Source of the DNA: an uncultured Eubacteriales bacterium
GTDB taxonomy: Bacteria > Bacillota > Clostridia > Christensenellales > Aristaeellaceae
Direction of reading: 5' to 3'
Assembly: GCA_902793605.1 (NCBI GenBank)
Contig: CADBEB010000020.1
Location: 1-52,563 of the forward strand
DNA: 52,563 bases
Below, piece after piece: positions 7,628 through 15,591 of the stretch. The notes under the pieces were generated by a model that saw nothing but the letters and a program-made list of their open reading frames with translations, was not told the DNA's origin and searched no databases. The first letter of the stretch is position 1. Each line of letters starts with the position of its first letter. The position numbers were made by a program, and so were the translations under genes.

Positions 7628-9745
7628 ATGAAACGACTGATTGCGCTGCTGCTGGCCGGCATCCTGCTGCTGGGAGCATTCCCGGCACTGGCTGAAGAGG
7701 AAATGACGGAAGATGCTGATTTCGAGGCGGCCGAACAGGCGGAAACCGAAGAAACAGCGGAACCCGATGAAACGGAAGAACCGACGGCAACAGAGGTCCC
7801 CTATCCGGACCGGAATTACGAGGAACTGGTGGTCGGCAACCCCACGCCGATGGACGGGAAGTTCTTTACCGGCATGTGGGGCAACTCCACCACCGATATC
7901 GACGTCCGGACCCTGGTCAATTCCTATTACCTGACGATCTGGTCCTATGATACCGGCATTTTTGAAGCCAATCCGGTTGCAGTCGAAGGCGCTGTCGTGG
8001 TCGTCAACGATGAAGAAGGCTACCGGAAGTATGTGTTCCAGATCGCGGACGACCTGTACTATTCCGACGGAACGAAGATCACCGCCTGGGATTACGCGTT
8101 CTCCGTGCTGTTCCAGGCAGCGCCTGAGATCGCGGAGCTGGGCGGGCAGCCCATGGACCTTTCTTACATGGAAGGATATGAGGATTATGTCTCCGGCGAC
8201 CTGCCGTATTTTGCAGGTGTTCATATCCTCAATGACATGATGATCGAATTCTCGGTCAAGGCGGAATACCTGCCGTATTTCTTCGAACTGTTCCGCCTTG
8301 GCTTCCTGCCTTATCCGATCGCGGAGATCGCCCCTGGCTGCAAGGTCTACGACGACGGCGACGGATGTTACATCGGAAATGAGGACAAAAGCATCCCCGA
8401 GAAGATCTTCACGAAGGAACTCCTCGAATCCACCGTGATGGATCCGGAGAACGGCTACCTGTCCCATCCCACGGTCGGGAGCGGTCCTTACCGCATGACC
8501 GGCTGGGACGGGGAATACGCTACCTTCGAGATCAACCCCTATTTCAAATGCAACGCGGAAGGATATAAACCGACCATTCCGACCCTTCGATTTACGCTGG
8601 CGAAGAACGAGAATATGATCGAGAAACTGGAAGCAGATGAGTTCCAACTGCTGAACAAGGTAACCCGGCGGGATGCTATTGAGAAGGGCAATCAGTTGCT
8701 GGGCTCCGGCCTGTTCAGCGTCAGCAACTATCCACGCATCGGCCTGAGCTTCATCGTGTTCACGCCGGACCGGCCGGCTCTGCAGGAGCAGAACGTCCGC
8801 AAAGCGATCGCCTATTGCATGGATAAGGAACAGCTGAAGAATGAATATACCGCTGCTTACGGTCTGGCCATGGACGGCCTGATCGGTATCGGCCAGTGGA
8901 TGTACGGCATGGTGAACGGGACGGAGGATTATCCGGTGGAACTGCCGGAGAACCCCACCCCTGCTGAACAGAAGAAATATGACGAAACCATCGCGGAATG
9001 GGAAGCGCTCAGCCTGGACGGCCTGAAGCACTACAACCTGAACGTGGACGAGGCAGTCAGCCTGCTGGAGACGAACGGCTGGCGTCTGAACGAAGACGGC
9101 GAGCCCTTCGATCCGAAGAAGGACGAGGTCCGCTGCAAGATGATCAACGGTAAACTGGAGAAGCTGGACCTGACCTGCGCATATCCGGAGACCAACTTCA
9201 TGGCGGAATCCATGGAAGTGCTCTTCGTTCCGTTCCTGAAGGAAGCCGGCATCAAGCTGACCCTGATCCCGATGACCATGAAGGAACTGTTCCGTTCCTA
9301 CAACGACAAGGATATTGAGCAGATCGACATGTTCTATCTGGGGGACGATTTCAACATCGAGTTTGACCCGCAGCTCTTCTTCCTGGCGGGCGATCCCTAT
9401 GCTCCGAAAGAAGACACCCTGGCCTGGGCTCATTCCCAGATGGCTGAGTATGCCCGACTGATGTGCGAGACGGAGCCTTCCGACGCACTGGGCTTCGTGA
9501 AGAAATGGATCACATTCCAGGAGCAGCTGAGCGACCTGCTGCCCCTGATCCCGGTCTATTCCAACGTGTATTTCGACTTCTACACCAGCGACCTGACAAA
9601 CTATGACATCCTCTACTATATCACCTGGGGCGACGCGATCGTTCCGGCCCAGTATTCCAGGCAGGAACCCAAGACCTTGGTAGACGGGGAAGATGACGAG
9701 GAAGAAGAGGAACTGGGAGAGGGCGAGGAACTCTTCGACGATTAA
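7628..9745 (+). CDS. Secreted family 5 (oligopeptide type) solute-binding protein
   Basis: This 705-residue protein has a signal peptide (1-22, cut at ALAEE), a 35-residue acidic linker and a family 5 extracellular solute-binding domain, seen in YYSDGTKITAWDYAFS, the central VGSGPYRMTGW and QNVRKAIAYCMDK. It ends in a very acidic tail (EDDEEEEELGEGEE). Family members normally deliver peptides to an ABC permease as lipoproteins. Here no lipobox, permease or ATPase is present. GGGGG precedes the start. It lies in the same direction and close spacing as the pilus-like genes, so it may sense or bind peptides for that system, or have been recruited structurally (inference). Confidence 0.85.
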   Translation: MKRLIALLLAGILLLGAFPALAEEEMTEDADFEAAEQAETEETAEPDETEEPTATEVPYPDRNYEELVVGNPTPMDGKFFTGMWGNSTTDIDVRTLVNSYYLTIWSYDTGIFEANPVAVEGAVVVVNDEEGYRKYVFQIADDLYYSDGTKITAWDYAFSVLFQAAPEIAELGGQPMDLSYMEGYEDYVSGDLPYFAGVHILNDMMIEFSVKAEYLPYFFELFRLGFLPYPIAEIAPGCKVYDDGDGCYIGNEDKSIPEKIFTKELLESTVMDPENGYLSHPTVGSGPYRMTGWDGEYATFEINPYFKCNAEGYKPTIPTLRFTLAKNENMIEKLEADEFQLLNKVTRRDAIEKGNQLLGSGLFSVSNYPRIGLSFIVFTPDRPALQEQNVRKAIAYCMDKEQLKNEYTAAYGLAMDGLIGIGQWMYGMVNGTEDYPVELPENPTPAEQKKYDETIAEWEALSLDGLKHYNLNVDEAVSLLETNGWRLNEDGEPFDPKKDEVRCKMINGKLEKLDLTCAYPETNFMAESMEVLFVPFLKEAGIKLTLIPMTMKELFRSYNDKDIEQIDMFYLGDDFNIEFDPQLFFLAGDPYAPKEDTLAWAHSQMAEYARLMCETEPSDALGFVKKWITFQEQLSDLLPLIPVYSNVYFDFYTSDLTNYDILYYITWGDAIVPAQYSRQEPKTLVDGEDDEEEEELGEGEELFDD

Positions 9746-9775
9746 AACCCGGAAACACGGACGGAGGATGAACGC

Positions 9776-10171
9776 ATGCCGAAAAACATGCTGAAAAGCT
9801 ACGGGCGCTTTGAGCTGCTGGAACTGATCTACGCGATGCGCAAGGAGAACCTTGAACTGAAGGAACGGTGTGAGACAGCGGAGAAGCAGGTCGTAGAGAT
9901 CAAGATGCAGACCGAAAAGCAGCTGGACAACGCCCGCAGGGACTATGAGAACCGCATCGAAGAACTGCGCATGCAGGGCGCCGCGAAGGATCTGCAGATC
10001 CGCATGAAGAAGATCGAGGAACAGCTGCGCCTGATGCAGAAGCTGACCTCCGTCGACATCGAGCTAAACGACATGCCCACTGATGAAGAGATCGAACAGC
10101 TGGCCGCCCAGGAAGAGGAAGAACGCCGCGCCAAACTGGAAGCAGAGAAGAAAGCGGAAGGAAAGAAGTAA
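9776..10171 (+). CDS. Small cytoplasmic coiled-coil protein
   Basis: The 131 residues begin MLKSYGRFELLELIYAM and continue as one long charged coiled coil (about 22-105) with an acidic then Lys-rich end. There is no signal peptide or membrane segment. It lies 30 bases after the solute-binding protein gene and 49 before the second signal-peptidase-like gene, so co-expression is likely. It could be a cytoplasmic adaptor for the membrane pseudoenzymes (inference). I do not recognise a named family. Confidence 0.7.
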   Translation: MPKNMLKSYGRFELLELIYAMRKENLELKERCETAEKQVVEIKMQTEKQLDNARRDYENRIEELRMQGAAKDLQIRMKKIEEQLRLMQKLTSVDIELNDMPTDEEIEQLAAQEEEERRAKLEAEKKAEGKK

Positions 10172-10188
10172 CACCGAAACGTTTCATA

Positions 10189-10194
10189 TATAAT
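10189..10194 (+). promoter_or_regulatory. Possible internal -10 box
   Basis: TATAAT stands just downstream of the small palindrome GAAACGTTTC (10175-10184), 27 bases before the next start codon. No good -35 box is visible, so an internal promoter for the second signal-peptidase-like gene is only a possibility. Confidence 0.25.
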
Positions 10195-10220
10195 AGGAAG
10201 AAAAGAGCAAGGAGACACAC

Positions 10221-10820
10221 ATGGCCAGAAAGCCAAAGGACGTACAGGCGCTTCCGGAGCTGAACGAGATCGAATCCGAAATGAGTCAGGTCCGGAGCAA
10301 GGGCAGATTCCGGCAGTCACTCAAGGGCACCTTCGGAGCACTCGTGGTGGTGGTGGCCATTGCTGTTATCATTGCTTTTATCCTCCTCCCGGTCCTGAAG
10401 ATCACCAACGGTCACAACATGGAACCGGGATTCCAGCCCGGGGATATCATCCTTATCCAGAAAACCAGCAAAGCCGAAAAAGGTGATGTCTGTGCGTTTT
10501 ATTTCAACAACAAACTTCTTCTCCGGAGGGTCATAGCCAAAGAGGGGGACGTTGTTGAGATTGATGAACACGGATACGTCAAGGTGAATGATGAGATCCT
10601 GGAGGAGAATGATTATATTTCAGAACACGCTTTAGGTCAGTGCGATATTGAGTTTCCTTTCCGTGTTCCCACCGCACAGATCTTTGTACTGGGAGACAAC
10701 CGTGACTATGCCCTGGACAGCAGGGCAACCAACTTTGGATGCATCGCCCAGGATGAGATCTACGGAAAGCCACTGGCCAGGATCTATCCGTTCAACAACA
10801 TGACCTGGTTCGGGTTCTGA
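10221..10820 (+). CDS. Second signal peptidase I-like pseudoenzyme (SipA-like)
   Basis: The 199-residue protein has one membrane segment (39-58) and a compact S26 fold. The nucleophile block is NGHNMEPGFQPGD, putting Asn66 in place of Ser. The Lys block is LLRRVIAKEGD, putting Arg102 in place of the general-base Lys. The structural GDNRDYALDSR box (158-168) is intact, so the fold is kept while both dyad residues are gone. This matches S. pyogenes SipA, where both catalytic residues are also replaced and the protein is needed for pilus polymerisation. AAGGAG precedes the start. It is the last gene before a strong terminator, with the pilin gene next. Confidence 0.82.
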   Translation: MARKPKDVQALPELNEIESEMSQVRSKGRFRQSLKGTFGALVVVVAIAVIIAFILLPVLKITNGHNMEPGFQPGDIILIQKTSKAEKGDVCAFYFNNKLLLRRVIAKEGDVVEIDEHGYVKVNDEILEENDYISEHALGQCDIEFPFRVPTAQIFVLGDNRDYALDSRATNFGCIAQDEIYGKPLARIYPFNNMTWFGF

Positions 10821-11111
10821 GCTGGTGAGGTTTAATAAAAAATTAACAATTGTTTTTCCTGCTCCGAAAACGGTTTCGGAGCAATCTTTTTACCGGTTAC
10901 ATAAAAGATACATAACCAAACCGAATCTCCCCGGACCGTTGAAAAATCATGATTTTTGCAAAAACCGCAAAAATGCAAAAACAGAAAAAGTTACACAAAA
11001 CAGGTTGCTTCCCAACAAACCGTTACACTTTTTTTCGAAGAGAGCCCGAAAAAAAGTTGCCAAATGTCACTGAAAGTAACTCACATGTAACGCTTATAAA
11101 GGCCTAAAACG
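10821..11111. other. Gene-free A-rich stretch before the pilin promoter
   Basis: After the terminator at 10861-10891 the sequence is A-rich and contains GAAAAATCATGATTTTTGC (10939-10957), a short palindrome around ATCATGAT, and two TTACAC/GTTACAC stretches. No reading frame in it looks real. It may hold regulator sites for the pilin promoter, but none can be named. Confidence 0.4.
10861..10891 (+). terminator. Terminator of the pilus-assembly operon
   Basis: The nine-base stem GCTCCGAAA/TTTCGGAGC has a four-base loop and is followed by AATCTTTTT. It is a good intrinsic terminator separating the six-gene operon from the pilin gene. Confidence 0.8.
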
Positions 11112-11140
11112 TTGACAAATAAGCACAATGCCGATATAAT
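11112..11140 (+). promoter_or_regulatory. Perfect consensus promoter of the pilin gene
   Basis: TTGACA at 11112-11117 and TATAAT at 11135-11140 lie 17 bases apart, exactly the sigma-A consensus. This predicts very strong expression of the pilin compared with the assembly operon. Confidence 0.85.
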
Positions 11141-11146
11141 TACATT

Positions 11147-11384
11147 AACGTGATAAGGGTGAGATAGGTTGTCACCCGGAAACGTAAAAGCAACCCGGCT
11201 CAGGAGAGCATCATTACCGGTTCTCGCAAGATCAAGGTCTTGCTTAGGAACTTGGGAACATTGAAAGGAGGGCCACCGACAATCTGAAAAAGCAGATCCG
11301 GCAACCCTATGGACATGAGGAATGTCCGGTCCCAAGTGATAAAGTTTACCCAACGACCCCAATATATGAAAAGGAGAAGGACAC
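11147..11384 (+). ncRNA. Long structured 5' leader of the pilin mRNA
   Basis: About 238 bases lie between the expected transcription start and the ATG. ACTTGGGA (11250-11257) can pair with TCCCAAGT (11330-11337), enclosing hairpins ATCTG/CAGAT (11282-11297) and GGACAT/ATGTCC (11311-11327). An AAAGGAGG at 11264-11271 has no start codon at the right distance. I do not recognise a riboswitch class. It may stabilise the mRNA or sense a ligand (inference). Confidence 0.45.
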
Positions 11385-13064
11385 ATGAAAAAAATCGTAT
11401 CTCTCGTACTGGCCCTGTGCATGGTGCTGATGGTCGGCGCTGCTTTTGCGGACACCAACAACCTGACTGCCGACAACAAGATTTCAATTACCGGACTTGT
11501 TGGAGGTGATGTCGCCAATTTCTACCAGGTCCTGAAATTTGACCAGGATGCTACTGCGACCAAAGGATGGGTTGCCGCTGAAGGCTTTACCAGCCTGACT
11601 GAGGCTGAAATCAAGTATATGCTCGGCATTGATCTTGAAGAAGGCCAGACCGGCGGAATCACCGCTTCCATGGGCGGTAAGATTGGCAACATGGCCAAAA
11701 ACGCTACCGCGAAGTATGCTAATGTCGCAGCGAATTCGGATGGCAAGGCTGAAGTTGCGACGGGTGTCGTCCCAGGCCTGTATGTTATCATCGTTACCCC
11801 TATTGACTCCGATACTGTTTACAATCCCGTATTCGTTGGTGCAGACTACGCGGAGAACACTTCCAATACCTGGGCGATCAATATGGCGAAGACATACTCC
11901 GACAGTGCCATGGCCAAGAAGGACAGGGTTCCGCTCAACAAGACTGCTGCAACTTCTGAAGAAACCTATGAAGACAATAAACCCGAGACTGTTGCTGTCG
12001 GCGATGAGATCACATTTACGGTTACAACAACCATTCCGCAATTCGCCGCAAACTACACCAATCCTGTGTTCAAAGTAACAGACGTTTTGGATACCGGACT
12101 TACTTTCAAGACCGGTTCTCTGACGATCGCCCCCGAAATCGCGGCAACCAATTACACTCTGACCGAAACGACCGGTGGTGTTGGTTATGTTCTGGACTTC
12201 AAGGCTGACTATCTGAAGGCCCTGACCGCTCCTGTCGATATCACGATCACTTACAAAGCGACCGTTAATTCTGAAGCAAATTTCAATGTCAACGAGTTTG
12301 ACAACACCGTTACTGTAAACTTCTCCAACAATCCTTCTGACACGGAAGGCCATGGCGTTCTGAGGGACAGGACCAAGCATTATACCTTCTCCATTGACGC
12401 CACGCTGCTTGGCCAGCCCGGCTATACCGCTTCCGAAGTTGTCAAGGTCGGTCTTGACGCTAACGGAAAAGAACTGACCGAAACTGTAACTCTGAGCAAC
12501 AATGGCGAAATCGGTGCTCTGCAGGGTGCGGAATTCAAACTCTATACCGATGCTGACTGCACTACTCTGTACCGTGATACTACCTATACTTCCGATTCAA
12601 AAGGCCATATCACCATCAAGGGTCTGGATGCCGGCACCTACTATCTGAAAGAGACCAAAGCTCCTGACGGATATATCAAGCAGCAGGCCGCTACCAAGGT
12701 CGAAATAACTGCTCAGATCGAAGAAAAGCAGTATACTGAAAAAGTTGATGGAATTGACGTGACCTACAAAGTCAATGAGTTAAAGAGCTACGAGATCAAA
12801 ATTGATGATCAGAAGACTGCCAGTGCAAGCCTGAATAATTCTGCTACCGGAATTACAGAGCTCACTTGGGAAGAATTCGTTGGCAAGTTCGGACTGATTG
12901 GTTCTGAAGATCCTAAGGCTGCTTATGGTAAGATTCAGAACACGAAGGGCGTTGAACTTCCCAGCACTGGCGGCATCGGCACCACGATCTTCTACATCCT
13001 CGGCGGCCTGCTCGTGGTCGGCGCGGCTGTGATCCTGGTTGCCCGTCGCAAGGCTCATGACTAA
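11385..13064 (+). CDS. LPSTG-anchored SpaA-type major pilin
   Basis: The 559-residue protein has a signal peptide (1-22), an N-terminal domain (about 25-180), a fimbrial isopeptide D2-type domain (about 183-335; likely Lys186 and Asn308), a SpaA/CnaB domain (about 338-470) with E-box YYLKETKAPDGY (Glu423), and a sorting signal LPSTG at 525-529 followed by a membrane helix and RRK. The expected YPKN-type pilin motif is not recognisable; the corresponding region reads WAINMAKTYSDSAMAKK, so the cross-linking Lys is uncertain. It has its own consensus promoter and terminator. It should be wall-anchored or polymerised by a sortase, yet no active sortase is encoded in this locus. Confidence 0.9.
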   Translation: MKKIVSLVLALCMVLMVGAAFADTNNLTADNKISITGLVGGDVANFYQVLKFDQDATATKGWVAAEGFTSLTEAEIKYMLGIDLEEGQTGGITASMGGKIGNMAKNATAKYANVAANSDGKAEVATGVVPGLYVIIVTPIDSDTVYNPVFVGADYAENTSNTWAINMAKTYSDSAMAKKDRVPLNKTAATSEETYEDNKPETVAVGDEITFTVTTTIPQFAANYTNPVFKVTDVLDTGLTFKTGSLTIAPEIAATNYTLTETTGGVGYVLDFKADYLKALTAPVDITITYKATVNSEANFNVNEFDNTVTVNFSNNPSDTEGHGVLRDRTKHYTFSIDATLLGQPGYTASEVVKVGLDANGKELTETVTLSNNGEIGALQGAEFKLYTDADCTTLYRDTTYTSDSKGHITIKGLDAGTYYLKETKAPDGYIKQQAATKVEITAQIEEKQYTEKVDGIDVTYKVNELKSYEIKIDDQKTASASLNNSATGITELTWEEFVGKFGLIGSEDPKAAYGKIQNTKGVELPSTGGIGTTIFYILGGLLVVGAAVILVARRKAHD

Positions 13065-13104
13065 TCCTACTACGGATTACGAATGAACTGAGGTAAACCT
13101 ACTG

Positions 13105-13137
13105 TCCCGATCCTCTTCATAGGGGATCGGGATTTTT
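13105..13137 (+). terminator. Terminator after pilin gene
   Basis: The nine-base stem TCCCGATCC/GGATCGGGA with a ten-base loop leads into TTTTT. It closes the pilin transcript. Confidence 0.85.
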
Positions 13138-13176
13138 GTCATATCCGGGGAAGGCATTGACATTCCGGAACATCTC

Positions 13177-13205
13177 TTGATAACTCTGCACAGAACAGGT
13201 AGAAT
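13177..13205 (+). promoter_or_regulatory. Promoter of the GGDEF gene
   Basis: TTGATA at 13177-13182 and TAGAAT at 13200-13205 are 17 bases apart. A second possible -35, TTGACA, lies at 13157 but has a poorer -10. Either would start transcription shortly before the GGAGGTGA site. Confidence 0.55.
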
Positions 13206-13277
13206 GTAAAAGACGGTATGTGTCTGTACTCAGCAGGCAGGAACCAAAGGGAGCTTTGCGTGAAGGAGGTGACCCCC

Positions 13278-14384
13278 ATGGGTCTCGGACTGATCAGCAC
13301 CCACTATATTACGATATTCCTGGTTGTATTATTTGGTATTAAACTGTATGCCCAGCAGAGAACAAGAGACGTTGATATCCGTTTTTACTGGCTGACGCTG
13401 TTTTGCTGCGCACTGCTGGTTGTGCAGGACGCATTGGAGGCTACCGCTTCACAGGATCCTGAACTGAGATTCTGGCGCATACTGCTCTCGGTTATCGGCT
13501 ATGTACTGCGGCCCACGGCGGCGGTCGGCCTGCTGATGGTGGTATGTCCGAAAGAAAAGAGAAACTGGAAGATCTGGATCCCATGGGGGATCAATCTTGC
13601 AGCAAACCTGACAGCGTTCTTTTCACCGGTCGCTTTCTACTTTGACGAGAGATATGATTTCAGACGCGGACCGCTGGGGTATGTCGTTTTTATTGTGTCC
13701 TTCATCTATATGTTCCAGATTCTGTACTTTATTTGGAAGCGTTTCTATGAAGGGAAAACCGCGGAAAGATGGATCCTGATCATCTGCCTCTTCGGCTGTA
13801 TGGCAGCCTCTGTGGTTGATGCGTTTTTCGGCGGCGTTCATCTGACAGAAGCTATCATGATTTCCAGCATTTTCCTGTATATGTATCTTCGCTCTCACGA
13901 TAACTATCTTGACCCGTTAACTTCGCTGCGAAACCGGTTTGCTTTCTATGACGATATTGACCATCTGAACAGAGACATTACCGCAATGGCATCCCTCGAT
14001 ATGAACGGACTGAAAGCACTGAACGATTCAAAGGGCCATGCGGAAGGAGATCAAGCGTTGACGGTGATCGGCAAATGCCTGAACGCCAACTGCAACCGGA
14101 ATATTACAGCATACCGTGTCGGCGGGGATGAATTTACCGTGTTGTTTATGAATCAGAATGAGGAAATGGTCCGGCAAACGCTGGAGCATATAAAAGAGGA
14201 GATAGCGGCGGCGGGATACAGTATCTCTGTCGGATACACCATGAAAACAGGAGGCAGGAGCCTTGACGATGTGCTGCATGAAGCTGACCGGAAGATGTAT
14301 GCGGACAAGGCTGCGTACTATCAACAAAAGGGGAGAGACAGGAGAACCCGCTCTGTGTCTGATGCGGTTAAGCCAAACAGCTAA
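13278..14384 (+). CDS. Membrane-bound GGDEF diguanylate cyclase
   Basis: The start at 13278 is set by GGAGGTGA six bases upstream. The 368-residue protein has about six membrane segments (residues 8-205) and a C-terminal GGDEF domain. The active-site motif is intact ([12 protein letters not shown], 282-286), as is [14 protein letters not shown]. The inhibitory RxxD site five residues before GGDEF is absent (N and I at those positions), so product feedback through that site is not expected. It makes cyclic di-GMP, probably in response to a membrane signal. Its place directly after the pilin gene suggests a link to surface attachment, though it has its own promoter and terminator. Confidence 0.88.
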   Translation: MGLGLISTHYITIFLVVLFGIKLYAQQRTRDVDIRFYWLTLFCCALLVVQDALEATASQDPELRFWRILLSVIGYVLRPTAAVGLLMVVCPKEKRNWKIWIPWGINLAANLTAFFSPVAFYFDERYDFRRGPLGYVVFIVSFIYMFQILYFIWKRFYEGKTAERWILIICLFGCMAASVVDAFFGGVHLTEAIMISSIFLYMYLRSHDNYLDPLTSLRNRFAFYDDIDHLNRDITAMASLDMNGLKALNDSKGHAEGDQALTVIGKCLNANCNRNITAYRVGGDEFTVLFMNQNEEMVRQTLEHIKEEIAAAGYSISVGYTMKTGGRSLDDVLHEADRKMYADKAAYYQQKGRDRRTRSVSDAVKPNS

Positions 14385-14395
14385 ACAAACCAACG

Positions 14396-14430
14396 ATCCC
14401 GATCTCTCTCCGGAGAGATCGGGATTTTTG
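14396..14430 (+). terminator. Terminator after GGDEF gene
   Basis: A perfect 13-bp stem with loop TCCG is followed by TTTTG. Its ATCCCGATC core resembles the terminator after the pilin gene. Confidence 0.85.
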
Positions 14431-14441
14431 TATAAAAAGAG

Positions 14442-14471
14442 AAGACAAAAGCGGTCCGGATGTGGTAGAAT
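14442..14471 (+). promoter_or_regulatory. Possible promoter of rubrerythrin gene
   Basis: TAGAAT at 14466-14471 is a good -10. The best -35 is AAGACA at 14442-14447 with an 18-base spacer. This is moderate support only. Confidence 0.4.
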
Positions 14472-14542
14472 CACAGAGCAGAACCGCTTCAAGCAAAAAA
14501 CGATTCTATATGAACGCCGAAAGGCGGAAAGGGGAACATAAC

Positions 14543-15082
14543 ATGGCAAACAAATACGCGGGAACACAGACTGAAAAGAACCTGATGGAAGCCTTTGCGG
14601 GTGAGTCGCAGGCGAGGAACAAGTATACCTATTTCGCTTCCAAAGCGAAAAAGGATGGGTTTGAGCAGATCGCCGCCCTGTTCCTGAAGACGGCGGAAAA
14701 CGAGAAGGAGCATGCCAAGCTCTGGTTCAAGGAGCTGAACGGAATCGGCACGACGGCTGAAAACCTGAAGGCAGCGGCGGACGGGGAGAACTACGAGTGG
14801 ACCGATATGTACGAAGGCTTCGCGAAGACGGCCGAAGCGGAAGGTTTCCTGGAACTGGCGGAGAAGTTCCGCGGCGTCGCAGCGATCGAAAAGCACCATG
14901 AGGAACGGTACCGCGCGCTGCTGAAGAATGTGGAGACACAGCAGGTGTTTGAGAAGAGCGAGGTCAAGATCTGGGAATGCCGGAACTGCGGGCATATTGT
15001 GGTGGGAACGAAGGCGCCGGAAGTCTGTCCGGTGTGCGCGCATCCGCAGAGCTACTTTGAAGTGAATGCAGAGAATTATTAA
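14543..15082 (+). CDS. rbr: Rubrerythrin
   Basis: The 179-residue protein reduces hydrogen peroxide in anaerobes. An N-terminal ferritin-like di-iron domain shows [19 protein letters not shown] and [11 protein letters not shown] with the metal-binding Glu and His residues. A C-terminal rubredoxin domain carries CRNCGH and CPVCAHP (four Cys). The start was placed at MANKYAGT because AAGGGG precedes it and the family begins there; upstream in-frame codons are Arg/Ser-rich noise. It has its own terminator before it and a family A repeat directly after the stop. Confidence 0.95.
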   Translation: MANKYAGTQTEKNLMEAFAGESQARNKYTYFASKAKKDGFEQIAALFLKTAENEKEHAKLWFKELNGIGTTAENLKAAADGENYEWTDMYEGFAKTAEAEGFLELAEKFRGVAAIEKHHEERYRALLKNVETQQVFEKSEVKIWECRNCGHIVVGTKAPEVCPVCAHPQSYFEVNAENY

Positions 15083-15083
15083 T

Positions 15084-15123
15084 GGGGGGCTTTCCGATCG
15101 CCCCCATGCCCCCTTCGGCAAAA
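15084..15123 (+). repeat. Family A repeat, copy 1
   Basis: GGGGGGCTTTCCGATCGCCC with more C bases, then CCCCCTTCGGCAAAA. The G-run can pair with either C-run, giving two competing hairpins. It starts two bases after the rubrerythrin stop. Confidence 0.75.
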
Positions 15124-15159
15124 TGTTTGTTAAAAAATGTTTTGAGGAGAATTTGATAA

Positions 15160-15462
15160 ATGATACGGCACATGATCATCTGGACGCTGAAGGATGAATT
15201 CAGCGGGGAAGAGAAGGCGAGGATCAAGGCGGGCATCAAGGAAGGGCTGGAGGGCCTGCACGGGAAGATTCCCGGGATGGTCAGGATCCAGGTGATGACC
15301 GAAGGCCTGGCGAGTTCGAATACGGACCTGATGCTGGATACGCTGTTTGAGGATGAAGCGGCGCTGAAGGGGTATTCCGTGCATCCGCTCCATGTCGCCG
15401 TGGCGAACGAGAAGGTCCGGCCGTTTACGAAGATCAGAAGCTGTTTTGATTTTGAGGAGTAA
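15160..15462 (+). CDS. Dabb (stress-responsive A/B barrel) domain protein
   Basis: The 100-residue protein begins MIRHMIIWTLKDEFSGEE and has the ferredoxin-like alpha/beta barrel pattern of Dabb proteins, including the VMTEGLASSNTDLMLDTLFED segment split over two strands and a late HPLHVAVAN helix. Members are dimeric and their roles vary; the biochemical function is usually unknown. GAGGAG lies nine bases upstream. A strong terminator follows. Cytoplasmic; no partner can be inferred from the neighbours. Confidence 0.85.
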   Translation: MIRHMIIWTLKDEFSGEEKARIKAGIKEGLEGLHGKIPGMVRIQVMTEGLASSNTDLMLDTLFEDEAALKGYSVHPLHVAVANEKVRPFTKIRSCFDFEE

Positions 15463-15500
15463 GAATCGCTGCCGGATACGCTGGCCTTCCGGGATAACAA

Positions 15501-15536
15501 GAATCAGGGAGCTTAAAAACTCCCTGATTCTTATTT
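15501..15536 (+). terminator. Terminator after Dabb gene
   Basis: The 11-bp stem GAATCAGGGAG/CTCCCTGATTC, loop of eight, then TTATTT. The complement is also A/T rich, so it may serve the convergent ABC transporter gene too. Confidence 0.8.
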
Positions 15537-15580
15537 GGGGGACGCTCCCCAAGCCCCCTTCGGCCTTCGGTAGTTATAAA
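15537..15580 (+). repeat. Family A repeat, divergent copy 2
   Basis: GGGGGACGCTCCCC, then AAGCCCCCTTCGGCCTTCGG. The TTTCCGATCG centre is shortened but the flanks and CCCCTTCGGC end match the family. It lies between convergent genes. Confidence 0.6.
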
Positions 15581-15591
15581 AAATTTTGGAG

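Noticed and set aside
7484..9433. Long minus-strand open frame opposite the solute-binding protein
   Set aside because: The plus-strand gene has a signal peptide and family motifs; the reverse frame shows none.
10825..11073. Small plus-strand open frame in the gap before the pilin promoter
   Set aside because: It crosses the terminator at 10861-10891, is Lys/Asn-rich from the A-rich DNA, and has no family likeness.
11147..11384. c-di-GMP riboswitch in the pilin leader
   Set aside because: The GEMM-I and c-di-GMP-II core sequences are not visible. Kept only as a structured leader.
11309..11509. Possible leader peptide downstream of AAAGGAGG in the pilin leader
   Set aside because: The ATG is about 38 bases from the ribosome-like site and the frame overlaps the pilin signal peptide without any sign of coding.
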